Part shown: positions 6,857 to 14,740 of the stretch, piece by piece
Layout: each line of letters opens with the position of its first letter
Position numbering within the stretch: the stretch's first letter is position 1
Origin: JBJXHC01 sp964538485
Lineage (GTDB): Bacteria > Bacteroidota > Ignavibacteria > UBA10030 > UBA6906
NCBI GenBank assembly: GCA_964538485.1
Contig: CAZIHJ010000049.1
Span: 1-23,278 of the forward strand
Direction of reading: 5' to 3'
DNA length: 23,278 nucleotides
Program-made: the position numbers and the translations under genes
The notes under the pieces: model-generated
The model's database searches: none
What the model saw: the letters and a program-made list of their open reading frames with translations, nothing else
Told to the model about the DNA's origin: nothing

Positions 6857-8100
6857 ATGAAAAGGGTGTATATCGAAGATCTATCTCAACACGTCGGCAA
6901 CGAAGTCACACTGCACGGCTGGTTGTACAACATCCGTTCAAGTGGCAAGATAAAATTCCTCGTCATGCGTGACGGGACAGGCCTGGTACAGGGCGTTGTC
7001 GTCAAGGCGGGCGTGAGTGAAGAAGTATTCAGCCGTTGCGACCAGTTGACACAAGAGTCATCGTTTGTAATGAAGGGGAAGATCAAGAAAGAAGACCGTT
7101 CACCGGGTGGCTACGAAATGGAAGTGAGCGACATCCAGATCATCAGCATCGCAAAAGAGTATCCGATAACGCCGAAGGAACATGGTACCGAGTTTCTCAT
7201 GGACCGTCGGCATTTGTGGGTGCGCTCAAGTCGGCAGCACGCCATATTGCGTGTGCGGCATGAGATCATCAAGGCGGTGCGAGAGTTCTTCGATGACCGC
7301 GGGTTTGTACTCTTTGATGCGCCGATATTTACTCCCGCAGCGTGTGAGGGGACATCGACTTTGTTTGAAACGGACTATTTCGATCTTGGCAAAGCATACC
7401 TGACGCAGTCAGGGCAGTTATACGGTGAAGCCGGAGCAATGGCTTTCGGCAAGGTGTACGTGTTCGGTCCGACGTTCCGGGCAGAGAAATCGAAAACACG
7501 ACGTCACCTGACGGAGTTCTGGATGGTGGAGCCGGAAGTGGCGTTCAACGACCTGAACGACAACATGGAACTGGCTGAGGAATTTCTCGAGCACATTGTA
7601 CAGTCGGTGTTGAAGAACCGGCAACAGGAACTCAAAGTGTTGGAACGCAACACCAAGTTCCTGGAGAACGTAAAGAAGCCGTTGCCGCGTGTCAGTTACG
7701 ATGAAGCGGTGGAGATCCTGAAGAAGAAGGGAGTGAACTTCGAATGGGGCGGCGACTTCGGTGGCGCTGATGAGACAATTATCTCCGAGGAGTTTGATCG
7801 GCCGATTTTGGTGCATCGATATCCGTCGGAAATCAAGGCGTTTTATATGAAGCGTGACCCCGAGAACCCCAGGGTGGCACTTGCCGTTGATGTGCTGGCA
7901 CCGGAAGGTTATGGTGAAATTATCGGTGGCAGTCAGCGAGAAGATGACTACGATCTGCTTCTCTCCCGGATCAAAGAGCACAATTTGCCACAGGAAGCAT
8001 TCGAATGGTACCTCGATCTGCGCCGGTTCGGCAGTGTGCCGCACTCCGGTTTCGGACTCGGCATCGAACGCACCGTGTCCTGGATCTGCGGACTTGATCA
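6857..8100 (+). CDS. asnS: Asparaginyl-tRNA synthetase, 3' end lost in assembly gap
   Basis: Cytoplasmic class IIb synthetase that charges tRNA-Asn. The N-terminal OB-fold anticodon domain (residues 1-100, GWLYNIRSSGKIKFLVMRDG) is complete. The catalytic core follows, with DRRHLWVRS, the asparagine pocket region TQSGQLYGEAG, motif 2 (FGPTFRAEKSKTRRHLTEFWMVEPE) and motif 3 (SGFGLGIERTV). About 414 residues are visible to WICGLD, where homologues continue for only some 20 residues (typically HVREAIPFPR...P). The true stop should therefore lie in or near the first part of the 100-N gap. AAAGG at about 6848-6852 is a modest ribosome site for ATG 6857. The frame happens to stay open across the gap into the ABC gene; that join is an artefact. 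Confidence 0.96.
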
Positions 8101-8200
8101 NNNNNNNNNNNNNNNNNNNNNNNNNNNNNNNNNNNNNNNNNNNNNNNNNNNNNNNNNNNNNNNNNNNNNNNNNNNNNNNNNNNNNNNNNNNNNNNNNNNN
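8101..8200. other. Assembly gap of 100 N
   Basis: Exactly 100 unknown bases, the common placeholder length, so the real gap size is unknown. The end of asnS, any intergenic promoter and the start of the ABC ATPase gene fall here. The missing ATPase N-terminus alone (about 30-35 residues in homologues) plus the asnS tail (about 20 residues) already needs more than 150 bases, so the real gap is probably longer than 100 bases. Confidence 0.98.
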
Positions 8201-9043
8201 GGAGAAATCCTCGGCTTGCTTGGTCCAAACGGCGCAGGGAAGACCACGACAATACGCATGGTGCTGAACATTCTGCAGCCGGATGGTGGTACGGTGATGT
8301 ACGATGGTCGACCGTTCACTGAACAAGTGAGAAACATCGTCGGGTATCTTCCCGAGGAGAGAGGACTCTACAAGAAGAGCACACTGTTTTCTACCATTCT
8401 CTACTTCGCTGAACTCCGCGGCATGCAATCTGGTTTGGCAAAAGCAGAAACATACAAGTGGCTGCAGCGGTTCGATATGCTTCCGCATAAGGAGCGTAAG
8501 ATCGAAGAGCTCTCAAAGGGGAACCAGCAGAAGGTACAGTTCATCACCGCAATCATTCATGATCCCGCACTTGTCATACTTGATGAGCCATTCTCAGGTC
8601 TCGATCCGGTTAATCAGCTTGTGTTCAAGGAAGTGTTCATGGAATTGAAACAACGCGGCAAAGCCGTCATCTTTTCCACACATCAGATGGATGCGGCAGA
8701 GAAACTGAGCGACACGCTTTGCCTCATCAACAAAGGACGCGTTGTGCTGAGCGGGAAAATGCATGAAGTGAAAAAGCAGTATGGGAAGAATGCGGTTCAC
8801 CTTGAGTTTAACGGTGACGGGGATTTCTTGAAGTCGCTTCCTGCGGTACGTCATGCAATATTGTTTGGCAATTCCGCAGAGCTGGACTTGAACGACGGAT
8901 ACACTGCACATTCTCTGCTTACAGAAGTCATCAACCGTATTGAGATTCGGAAGTTCGAGATTCGTGAACCATCACTTCACTCCATCTTTTTACAAATTGT
9001 CGGTGGTACATCTGCGACAGTGCCACCGGAGGTGGAAGCGTGA
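8201..9043 (+). CDS. ABC-2 exporter ATP-binding protein (NatA-like), 5' end lost in gap
   Basis: Nucleotide-binding subunit of an ABC-2 type exporter. The visible 280 residues begin just before Walker A (GPNGAGKTT). They include the Q-loop region (VGYLPEERGLY), a variant signature LSKGNQQK in place of LSGGQ, Walker B with the catalytic Glu (LVILDEPFSGLDP) and the H-loop (STHQM). A C-terminal extension of about 75 residues follows, as in NatA-type ATPases, where DUF4162-like domains are common. The start and first beta strands are missing. The TGA (9041-9043) overlaps the GTG of the permease gene, so the two are coupled and form one transporter. The substrate is unknown; Na+ efflux is known for B. 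subtilis NatAB, a related pair, but should not be assumed. Confidence 0.92.
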   Translation, partial: GEILGLLGPNGAGKTTTIRMVLNILQPDGGTVMYDGRPFTEQVRNIVGYLPEERGLYKKSTLFSTILYFAELRGMQSGLAKAETYKWLQRFDMLPHKERKIEELSKGNQQKVQFITAIIHDPALVILDEPFSGLDPVNQLVFKEVFMELKQRGKAVIFSTHQMDAAEKLSDTLCLINKGRVVLSGKMHEVKKQYGKNAVHLEFNGDGDFLKSLPAVRHAILFGNSAELDLNDGYTAHSLLTEVINRIEIRKFEIREPSLHSIFLQIVGGTSATVPPEVEA

Positions 9044-10290
9044 ACAAGGCATTTGTTGTAGCAAAGTGGGAGTATCTCGAAAAGGTGAAGAGCAAGGCGT
9101 TCATTATCTCCCTGATCCTGACACCTCTGATCATGGTGGGAATGGGTGTATTGCCAAGCATTTTTGCCCGTCAGGAAGAGGAGACCACGAAGGTTGTGGG
9201 GATTATAGACCTGAGTGGACAAGTTGCCGGTCAGTTCTCTGAGCGGCTGCAGGAAAGGTACAAGCTCAAGAACAATCAACCACGCTATCTTGTTGAAACG
9301 CTCGGCTCCGGGTTAAGTGTTGATTTGTTGAAGTTAAAAGCCGATACGGACAGCCGCGTTGTCCGGGATGAGATTGAAGGATATCTTGTAGTGGGATCAG
9401 GCTTCATTGCCGACAGTGTCATAGAATACCGCGCGAAGAATATCGGTGATTTCCGTACTGCCGGCCGAATGGAAGAAACTCTCCGGCAGATCATCGCAGA
9501 AAAGCGGCTCATCGCCCGTGGACTTGACCCGTCGCTGCTGAATGAGATCAAGTTCCCATTGGATTTAAGAGCTGTTAAGATCACGAAGACCGGCGAAGAG
9601 GAGGGACAGGGATTTGAGAAAATGTTTTTCTCGGCATACGTCTTCTTGATGATGTTATTTTTCCTCATCTTCACTTCAGGGCAATTGCTTGTTCGTAGTG
9701 TGATTGAAGAAAAATCGAACCGCATTGTGGAAGTGCTCGTATCTTCCTGCTCCCCGACAGAATTGATGGCAGGGAAGGTGCTCGGACTGAGCGGGCTCGG
9801 CTTCACACAGATTGGATTCTGGGGGTTGATTGGAGCGGCTGTTTCATTGCAGTTCGGACTTGACCTTCTAAACCTTGATCATGCGCTTCTTCTCGTGATC
9901 TACTTTGTTCTCGGGTATCTCTTTTATGCTGCGGTGTTCATCGCGTTCGGTTCCCCCCTTACGACCGAGCAGGAGGCCCAGCAGGTCAACAGTTATCTCG
10001 TTCTCGTCCTCATCATTCCGATTGTGATTGCATTGCCTGCAATCCAGAATCCCAACGCACTCTGGCTCAAGATCATGACGTACATTCCCTTTCTCACTCC
10101 CACCATGATGGCTTTGAGAATTCCCATCCAAACTCCATCGTTCATTGAAATCCTCGCAACGATTGTGTTGATGATCGCCTCAATCGTTGCCGCAATGTGG
10201 GCTGCCGGACGCATTTTCCGGATCGCGATACTTGCCACAGGTAAGCGGCCATCGCTCGCCGAAGTGATTCGGTGGGTACGGACGGGTTAG
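9040..10290 (+). CDS. ABC-2 exporter permease (NatB-like)
   Basis: Membrane subunit of the exporter, partner of the upstream ATPase. The 416-residue protein has an N-terminal helix (about residues 20-40, FIISLILTPLIMVGMGVLPSI). A large soluble, probably extracytoplasmic domain follows (about 45-190). A C-terminal block of about five or six membrane helices follows from about residue 200 to 405, including the family-typical RSVIEEKSNRIVEVLVSSCSPTELMAGKVLG segment before the helices. This architecture is that of ABC2_membrane_3/NatB permeases. The start is GTG 9040, read within GTGA at the end of the ATPase gene. A nested stem-loop follows the stop (10300-10355). The transported substrate is unknown. 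Confidence 0.92.
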   Translation: MNKAFVVAKWEYLEKVKSKAFIISLILTPLIMVGMGVLPSIFARQEEETTKVVGIIDLSGQVAGQFSERLQERYKLKNNQPRYLVETLGSGLSVDLLKLKADTDSRVVRDEIEGYLVVGSGFIADSVIEYRAKNIGDFRTAGRMEETLRQIIAEKRLIARGLDPSLLNEIKFPLDLRAVKITKTGEEEGQGFEKMFFSAYVFLMMLFFLIFTSGQLLVRSVIEEKSNRIVEVLVSSCSPTELMAGKVLGLSGLGFTQIGFWGLIGAAVSLQFGLDLLNLDHALLLVIYFVLGYLFYAAVFIAFGSPLTTEQEAQQVNSYLVLVLIIPIVIALPAIQNPNALWLKIMTYIPFLTPTMMALRIPIQTPSFIEILATIVLMIASIVAAMWAAGRIFRIAILATGKRPSLAEVIRWVRTG

Positions 10291-10299
10291 TTCCATTCC

Positions 10300-10355
10300 A
10301 CTCCCGACTTGCTTGAACGAATCAGAGAAAGTTCTTTGATTCTGTTGGGAGTTTT
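10300..10355 (+). terminator. Nested stem-loop, probable terminator of the ABC operon
   Basis: Outer arms at 10300-10308 and 10344-10352 (ACTCCCGAC with GTTGGGAGT) form nine pairs, one a G-T wobble. Inside, 10319-10329 pairs with 10332-10342 in eleven pairs, again with one wobble. TTTT (10352-10355) follows. The 3' arm contains the -35 hexamer of the predicted nuoJ promoter, so terminator and promoter overlap. Confidence 0.55.
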
Positions 10356-10364
10356 CGCTACCTT
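10336..10364 (+). promoter_or_regulatory. Probable promoter of the nuoJ operon
   Basis: TTGATT at 10336-10341, a 17-base spacer, and TACCTT at 10359-10364, then GC (close to TAnnTTTG). The start should be near 10371, about 39 bases before the nuoJ GTG. The same hexamer pair and spacing recur before tgt. The upstream hexamer lies in a hairpin arm. Confidence 0.6.
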
Positions 10365-10409
10365 GCAATCGTTTTGAAACATTCCCTCTGACTTTGAACG
10401 TTTGCCATC

Positions 10410-10919
10410 GTGAGTGTTGAACAGATTCTCTTCTATCTTTTTGCGTCTGCGGCAATCGCCACTGCTGTGCTGATGGTTATGCAGCGCAATCCAGTCATGA
10501 GCGCCATTTATCTCGTCGGCAATTTCTTCTGCATCGCTGCACTCTACTTACTGCTCCGGGCGCAATTTCTTGCTGTTGTCCAGGTTGTTGTCTACACCGG
10601 CGCCATCATGGTGCTGGTGATATTCGTCATCATGCTGTTGAATCTGGGGGACGAACAAAGCCTGACGGAAAAGTTCAATGTGAAGAGAATCGTCGCGACG
10701 GCTCTTACATTCGGGTTTCTTCTTGAGATCCTCTATGTCATTGGATTTGCTGATGCTACCGGCCCGACATATCTTCATGCGCAGGCACCTTCAATCGGCG
10801 TGGTGGAGAGTGTCGGTGATGCCCTGTTTGGACGCTTTCTGTTGCCATTTGAAGTAACATCATTGCTGTTACTCGCTGCAATTGTCGGCGCCATTGTCCT
10901 TGCAAAGAGACGGACGTAG
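10410..10919 (+). CDS. nuoJ: NADH-quinone oxidoreductase subunit J
   Basis: Membrane-arm subunit of respiratory complex I (ND6 counterpart). The 169-residue protein has five predicted helices. It includes the conserved stretch NPVMSAIYLVGNFFCIAALYLLLRAQFLAVVQVVVYTGAIMVLVIFVIML, in which the third helix carries the pi-bulge region important for coupling in this subunit. GTG 10410 is the start, because the product then opens MSVEQILFYLFA as homologues do; there is no Shine-Dalgarno site. It is the first gene of a run J-K-L-M-(nhaD)-N. The genes for A-I are not upstream here (an ABC operon is), so complex I genes are split in this genome. Confidence 0.95.
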   Translation: MSVEQILFYLFASAAIATAVLMVMQRNPVMSAIYLVGNFFCIAALYLLLRAQFLAVVQVVVYTGAIMVLVIFVIMLLNLGDEQSLTEKFNVKRIVATALTFGFLLEILYVIGFADATGPTYLHAQAPSIGVVESVGDALFGRFLLPFEVTSLLLLAAIVGAIVLAKRRT

Positions 10920-10925
10920 AACGCC

Positions 10926-11231
10926 ATGGATATCCCCATTCAGAACTACCTTGCCCTTAGTGCGATGCTCTTCTCCATCGGCGTCACGGGTGTCCTTATC
11001 CGGCGGAATGCCATTGTCGTATTCATGTGCATTGAGCTGATGTTGAATTCAGTGAACCTGACTCTGGTTGCCTTTTCGGCTTCACTTGGGGATATCACAG
11101 GGCAGATTCTTGTATTTTTCGTAATGGCAGTGGCGGCAGCAGAGGCCGCGGTCGGGCTTGCAATTGTGATTGCACTCTATCGGAACAAGCAGACACTCAA
11201 CATTGATGAAATCAACATTCTGAAGTGGTAG
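10926..11231 (+). CDS. nuoK: NADH-quinone oxidoreductase subunit K
   Basis: ND4L counterpart, three membrane helices, 101 residues, the normal length. The two buried glutamates needed for proton transfer are seen: E37 in CIELMLNSVNL and E73 in AVAAAEAAVGLAI. Gap from nuoJ is 6 bases and to nuoL 11 bases, without Shine-Dalgarno sites, so translation probably relies on coupling or on a leader-independent mode common in Bacteroidota. Confidence 0.96.
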   Translation: MDIPIQNYLALSAMLFSIGVTGVLIRRNAIVVFMCIELMLNSVNLTLVAFSASLGDITGQILVFFVMAVAAAEAAVGLAIVIALYRNKQTLNIDEINILKW

Positions 11232-11242
11232 TCCAGTAGCCC

Positions 11243-13174
11243 ATGGCTCATCAACTCATTGGTTATGCCGTTTTTCTTCCGCTTGCCGGTTTCCTGATCA
11301 ACAGCCTGCTGGGAAGGAAACTCAAGTCCGAACCACTCATCGGTGCAATCGGTAGTGCGGCCGTCGGTATCGGGTTCATTATCGCCTGCATGATCTTCTT
11401 CGAGTTGCTGGCGAGCCCCGCGGAAGAGCGAACCCACATTGTCACATTGTTTTCCTGGGTTGCCGCCGGTGATCTTAGTGTGAACTTCGCTTATCAGATC
11501 GACCAACTCTCCATCATTATGATGCTGATTGTTACCGGCATCGGGTTCCTGATTCATGTCTACTCGATCGGGTACATGCATGGTGACCCAGGTTTCTGGC
11601 GCTTCTTTTCCTATCTCAACCTCTTCATCTTTGCCATGCTCAATCTCATCATGGCTGATAATTTTTTGTTGTTGTTTCTTGGATGGGAAGGTGTAGGACT
11701 GTGCTCCTATTTGTTGATCGGGTTCTGGTACGATCGGAAATTTGAGAAGGGTACGACGGGCGACGCGGCAAAGAAGGCATTCATTGTCAACCGCATCGGG
11801 GACTTTGGCTTCCTGATCGGGATGTTCCTGATCTTCCAAACATTTGGAACGCTAACGTTTCAAAGCGTATTTGCGCAGGCCTCCACGCTCAGTGTAGGAA
11901 CCACGGTAGTCATGTGGATGACGCTGGCTCTGTTCCTTGGCGCAACCGGAAAGTCCGCGCAGATTCCATTGTTTGTCTGGCTGCCGGATGCAATGGCCGG
12001 ACCAACTCCCGTCAGCGCGCTTATCCATGCCGCAACAATGGTGACCGCCGGCGTCTACATGGTTGCCCGTTGTTCTGTCCTGTTTGCGCTTGCTCCGATA
12101 ACAATGGACGTCATTGCGATTGTTGGCGCAGCGACTGCAATCTTTGCGGCAAGCATCGGTCTCGTTCAGAATGACATCAAGAAAATACTGGCGTATTCTA
12201 CTGTCAGTCAACTCGGATATATGTTCCTCGCGCTGGGCGTCGGTGCATTTGCCGCCGGGCTCTTTCATGTGCTCACGCACGCGTTCTTCAAAGCTTTGCT
12301 TTTCCTTGGTTCTGGTGCGGTCATCCATGCCATGCATGAAGAGCAGGATATTCAGAAGATGGGGGGATTGAAGAAGTATCTTCCGATTACGTACAAGACC
12401 TTCCTCGTTGGGGCGATAGCCATCGCAGGAATTCCACCGCTCTCCGGCTTTGTCAGCAAAGATGAAATTCTCTGGAAGACATTTGCCGGCGGGTACTGGC
12501 CGCTTTGGTTGCTTGGATTCATCAGTGCTGGATTGACAGCGTTCTATATGTTCCGTCTCGTTTCCTTGACATTTGAGGGGGAGAAGCGTTGGGGAGAAGG
12601 GAAGCACCCTCACGAAGCGCCTGCCACGATGACGATTCCGTTGATTGTCCTTGCAGTGCTTTCGGCGGTCGGCGGGTTTCTTGGATGGCCGGCTTCGCTT
12701 GGTGGAGGGAATGCGATTGAACACTGGCTCGACCCGATTTTCGAGCGGGCAAACTCAAAACTCGGACTGGGACATCATGATGTCGAGTTGATTGAGTATG
12801 TGTTGATGGCTCTCTCTATCGGTGTTGCAGCATTCGGTATCTATCTCGCCCGGATGTGGTACCTCAAGAAGGAAATTATCCCAGAAAAGATTATGAACTC
12901 TGCTCCAGGCTGGTATAAACTTCTGTTGAATAAATATTTTGTTGATGAAGCGTATGATGCGGCAGTGATTACCCCAACTGTGAAAGGTTCGGAAAAGCTC
13001 CTTTGGAAAGTCGTTGATGTTGGAATGATCGATTGGATGGTCAATGCTCTACCCCGCACGATTGCCCTGGCAAGTGCTTCGGTACGGCGTGTACAGAATG
13101 GCGTAGCACAGAGTTATGTCCTTGTATTTGTTGTTGGTGTCGTTGCAATGATTGCCTGGCTGATCACGAAATAG
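11243..13174 (+). CDS. nuoL: NADH-quinone oxidoreductase subunit L
   Basis: Distal antiporter-like proton-pumping subunit of complex I (ND5 counterpart), 643 residues, full length. The channel residues are present: E149 in FLGWEGVGLCSYLLIGFWY and K237 in GATGKSAQIPLFVWLPDAM, followed by the AGPTPVSALIHAATMVTAGVY signature. The C-terminal region after about residue 500 holds the extra helix and long lateral helix that distinguish NuoL from M and N, ending in a last membrane helix (about 620-640). It starts at ATG 11243, 11 bases after nuoK, and ends 6 bases before nuoM. No sign of truncation or frameshift. Confidence 0.97.
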   Translation: MAHQLIGYAVFLPLAGFLINSLLGRKLKSEPLIGAIGSAAVGIGFIIACMIFFELLASPAEERTHIVTLFSWVAAGDLSVNFAYQIDQLSIIMMLIVTGIGFLIHVYSIGYMHGDPGFWRFFSYLNLFIFAMLNLIMADNFLLLFLGWEGVGLCSYLLIGFWYDRKFEKGTTGDAAKKAFIVNRIGDFGFLIGMFLIFQTFGTLTFQSVFAQASTLSVGTTVVMWMTLALFLGATGKSAQIPLFVWLPDAMAGPTPVSALIHAATMVTAGVYMVARCSVLFALAPITMDVIAIVGAATAIFAASIGLVQNDIKKILAYSTVSQLGYMFLALGVGAFAAGLFHVLTHAFFKALLFLGSGAVIHAMHEEQDIQKMGGLKKYLPITYKTFLVGAIAIAGIPPLSGFVSKDEILWKTFAGGYWPLWLLGFISAGLTAFYMFRLVSLTFEGEKRWGEGKHPHEAPATMTIPLIVLAVLSAVGGFLGWPASLGGGNAIEHWLDPIFERANSKLGLGHHDVELIEYVLMALSIGVAAFGIYLARMWYLKKEIIPEKIMNSAPGWYKLLLNKYFVDEAYDAAVITPTVKGSEKLLWKVVDVGMIDWMVNALPRTIALASASVRRVQNGVAQSYVLVFVVGVVAMIAWLITK

Positions 13175-13180
13175 AGTGCC

Positions 13181-14740
13181 ATGAACGAAAGCGTTATCCT
13201 TAGTCTGGTTCTGTCTCTCCCGCTTGCAGGAGCGCTGATTGTTGTGCTGCTCAACCCGGAGTCGAAGACACTCATCAAGCTTGTAGGCATTGCCTCGTCT
13301 GTTGCAGCTTTTGTCGCATCCGCGTGGCTCTTTCTGCAATTCGACGCCACATCACCCGGGATGCAGTTTGTTGAGAGACATACGTGGATTGTGAATCTTG
13401 ATATCTCGTACTTTCTCGGCGTTGATGGAATTTCGCTGCTGCTTGTAGCCCTTACGACATTCCTCACGCCAATAGCGTTACTCGCTTCGTGGGAATCGAT
13501 AGAGCATAAGCTCAAAGGGTACGTTGCGATGATGTTGCTTCTCGAAGTCGGAACGCTCGGTGTGTTCATGTCACTTGATCTTTTTCTCTTCTATATCTTT
13601 TGGGAATTCATGCTGATACCGATGTACTTCATCATCGGTATCTGGGGGGGACAGGAGAAAATCTACGCTGCCGTGAAGTTCTTTCTTTACACCATGGTGG
13701 GCAGCTTGTTGATGCTCGTTGCAATCATCTCGTTGGGATACTACGCGTCAACGATTCCCGGTGGACACTTCACCACGAATCTGCTTGAGCTGTATAAGAT
13801 TGCCCCTGATATTCCCATGGACGCGCAATCATGGATGTTCCTGGCATTTGCACTCAGCTTCTGCATCAAAGTCCCGCTCTTTCCCTTTCATACCTGGCTG
13901 CCCGATGCACACGTGCAGGCACCAACTGCTGGCAGCGTTATGCTGGCCGGTGTTCTATTGAAGATGGGAACGTATGGTCTCGTCCGGTTCTGTCTGCCCT
14001 TGTTTCCCTACGCAACATTTGAGTTTATGCCATATATTGCCGCGCTTGCCGTCATTGGCATTATCTACGGAGCATTGGTGTCCATGGTTCAGGGCGACAT
14101 CAAGAAACTCGTCGCGTATTCCTCTGTCAGTCACCTCGGGTTTGTCGTGCTGGGTATTTTTGCACTGAACGAAGAAGGAATGCAGGGGAGTGTGATTCAG
14201 ATGGTTAATCACGGGCTCTCTACCGGCGGCCTTTTCCTTCTTGTCGGAATGATTTACGAGCGACGCCACACGCGGCAGATAAAAGACTTCGGCGGTTTGG
14301 CGAAGTCCATGCCAGTGTACGCGACATTTTTTATGATCATCATGCTTTCATCGGTCGGCCTTCCGGGATTGAACGGCTTCGTAGGAGAATTCCTGATTCT
14401 GCTCGGCGCGTTCACATCGCAGATGCTGGATACACCCTGGTACGCAATCTTTGCGGCAACAGGAGTTATCTTTGCAGCAGTGTATTTGCTCTGGAGCTAC
14501 CAACGAGTGTTTTTCGGCAAGTTGGACAAGGACGAGAACAAGCATCTCAAAGATATGAGTGCAAGGGAATGGGCCGTCCTTGTGCCCGTTGTTGTGTTTA
14601 TCGTGTGGATTGGATTTTATCCGGCAACGTTTCTTGACGTCTCGGCAGCAGCTAGCAAACACGTGGTTCAACAAATCCAAAGTGCCCGGGCCGGTGTGCG
14701 TACCGCATCCGCGGAAATGAACACAGAGGCCTCGAAGTGA
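13181..14740 (+). CDS. nuoM: NADH-quinone oxidoreductase subunit M
   Basis: Antiporter-like proton-pumping subunit of complex I (ND4 counterpart), 519 residues. The key glutamate is E142 in FYIFWEFMLIPMYF. The key lysine is K230 in SFCIKVPLFPFHTWLPDAH, followed by QAPTAGSVMLAGVLLKMGTYG. SVGLPGLNGFVGEFLIL near the C-terminus is also typical. The last 25 residues are hydrophilic. The stop TGA (14738-14740) overlaps the GTG start of the antiporter gene, so the antiporter is translationally coupled to nuoM rather than simply lying nearby. Confidence 0.97.
   Translation: MNESVILSLVLSLPLAGALIVVLLNPESKTLIKLVGIASSVAAFVASAWLFLQFDATSPGMQFVERHTWIVNLDISYFLGVDGISLLLVALTTFLTPIALLASWESIEHKLKGYVAMMLLLEVGTLGVFMSLDLFLFYIFWEFMLIPMYFIIGIWGGQEKIYAAVKFFLYTMVGSLLMLVAIISLGYYASTIPGGHFTTNLLELYKIAPDIPMDAQSWMFLAFALSFCIKVPLFPFHTWLPDAHVQAPTAGSVMLAGVLLKMGTYGLVRFCLPLFPYATFEFMPYIAALAVIGIIYGALVSMVQGDIKKLVAYSSVSHLGFVVLGIFALNEEGMQGSVIQMVNHGLSTGGLFLLVGMIYERRHTRQIKDFGGLAKSMPVYATFFMIIMLSSVGLPGLNGFVGEFLILLGAFTSQMLDTPWYAIFAATGVIFAAVYLLWSYQRVFFGKLDKDENKHLKDMSAREWAVLVPVVVFIVWIGFYPATFLDVSAAASKHVVQQIQSARAGVRTASAEMNTEASK

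Noticed and set aside
7418..8488. Antisense open frame across the N gap
   Set aside because: It exists only because unknown bases do not contain stops, and it opposes two clear genes.
9040..10290. Naming the ABC exporter natAB with sodium as substrate
   Set aside because: The fold matches NatAB-like exporters, but ABC-2 substrates cannot be read from sequence alone.
11852..12724. Long antisense open frame (290 residues) opposite nuoL
   Set aside because: It lies entirely over conserved nuoL coding sequence, has a basic, low-complexity composition with no recognisable motif, and no ribosome site; it is a by-product of nuoL codon use.
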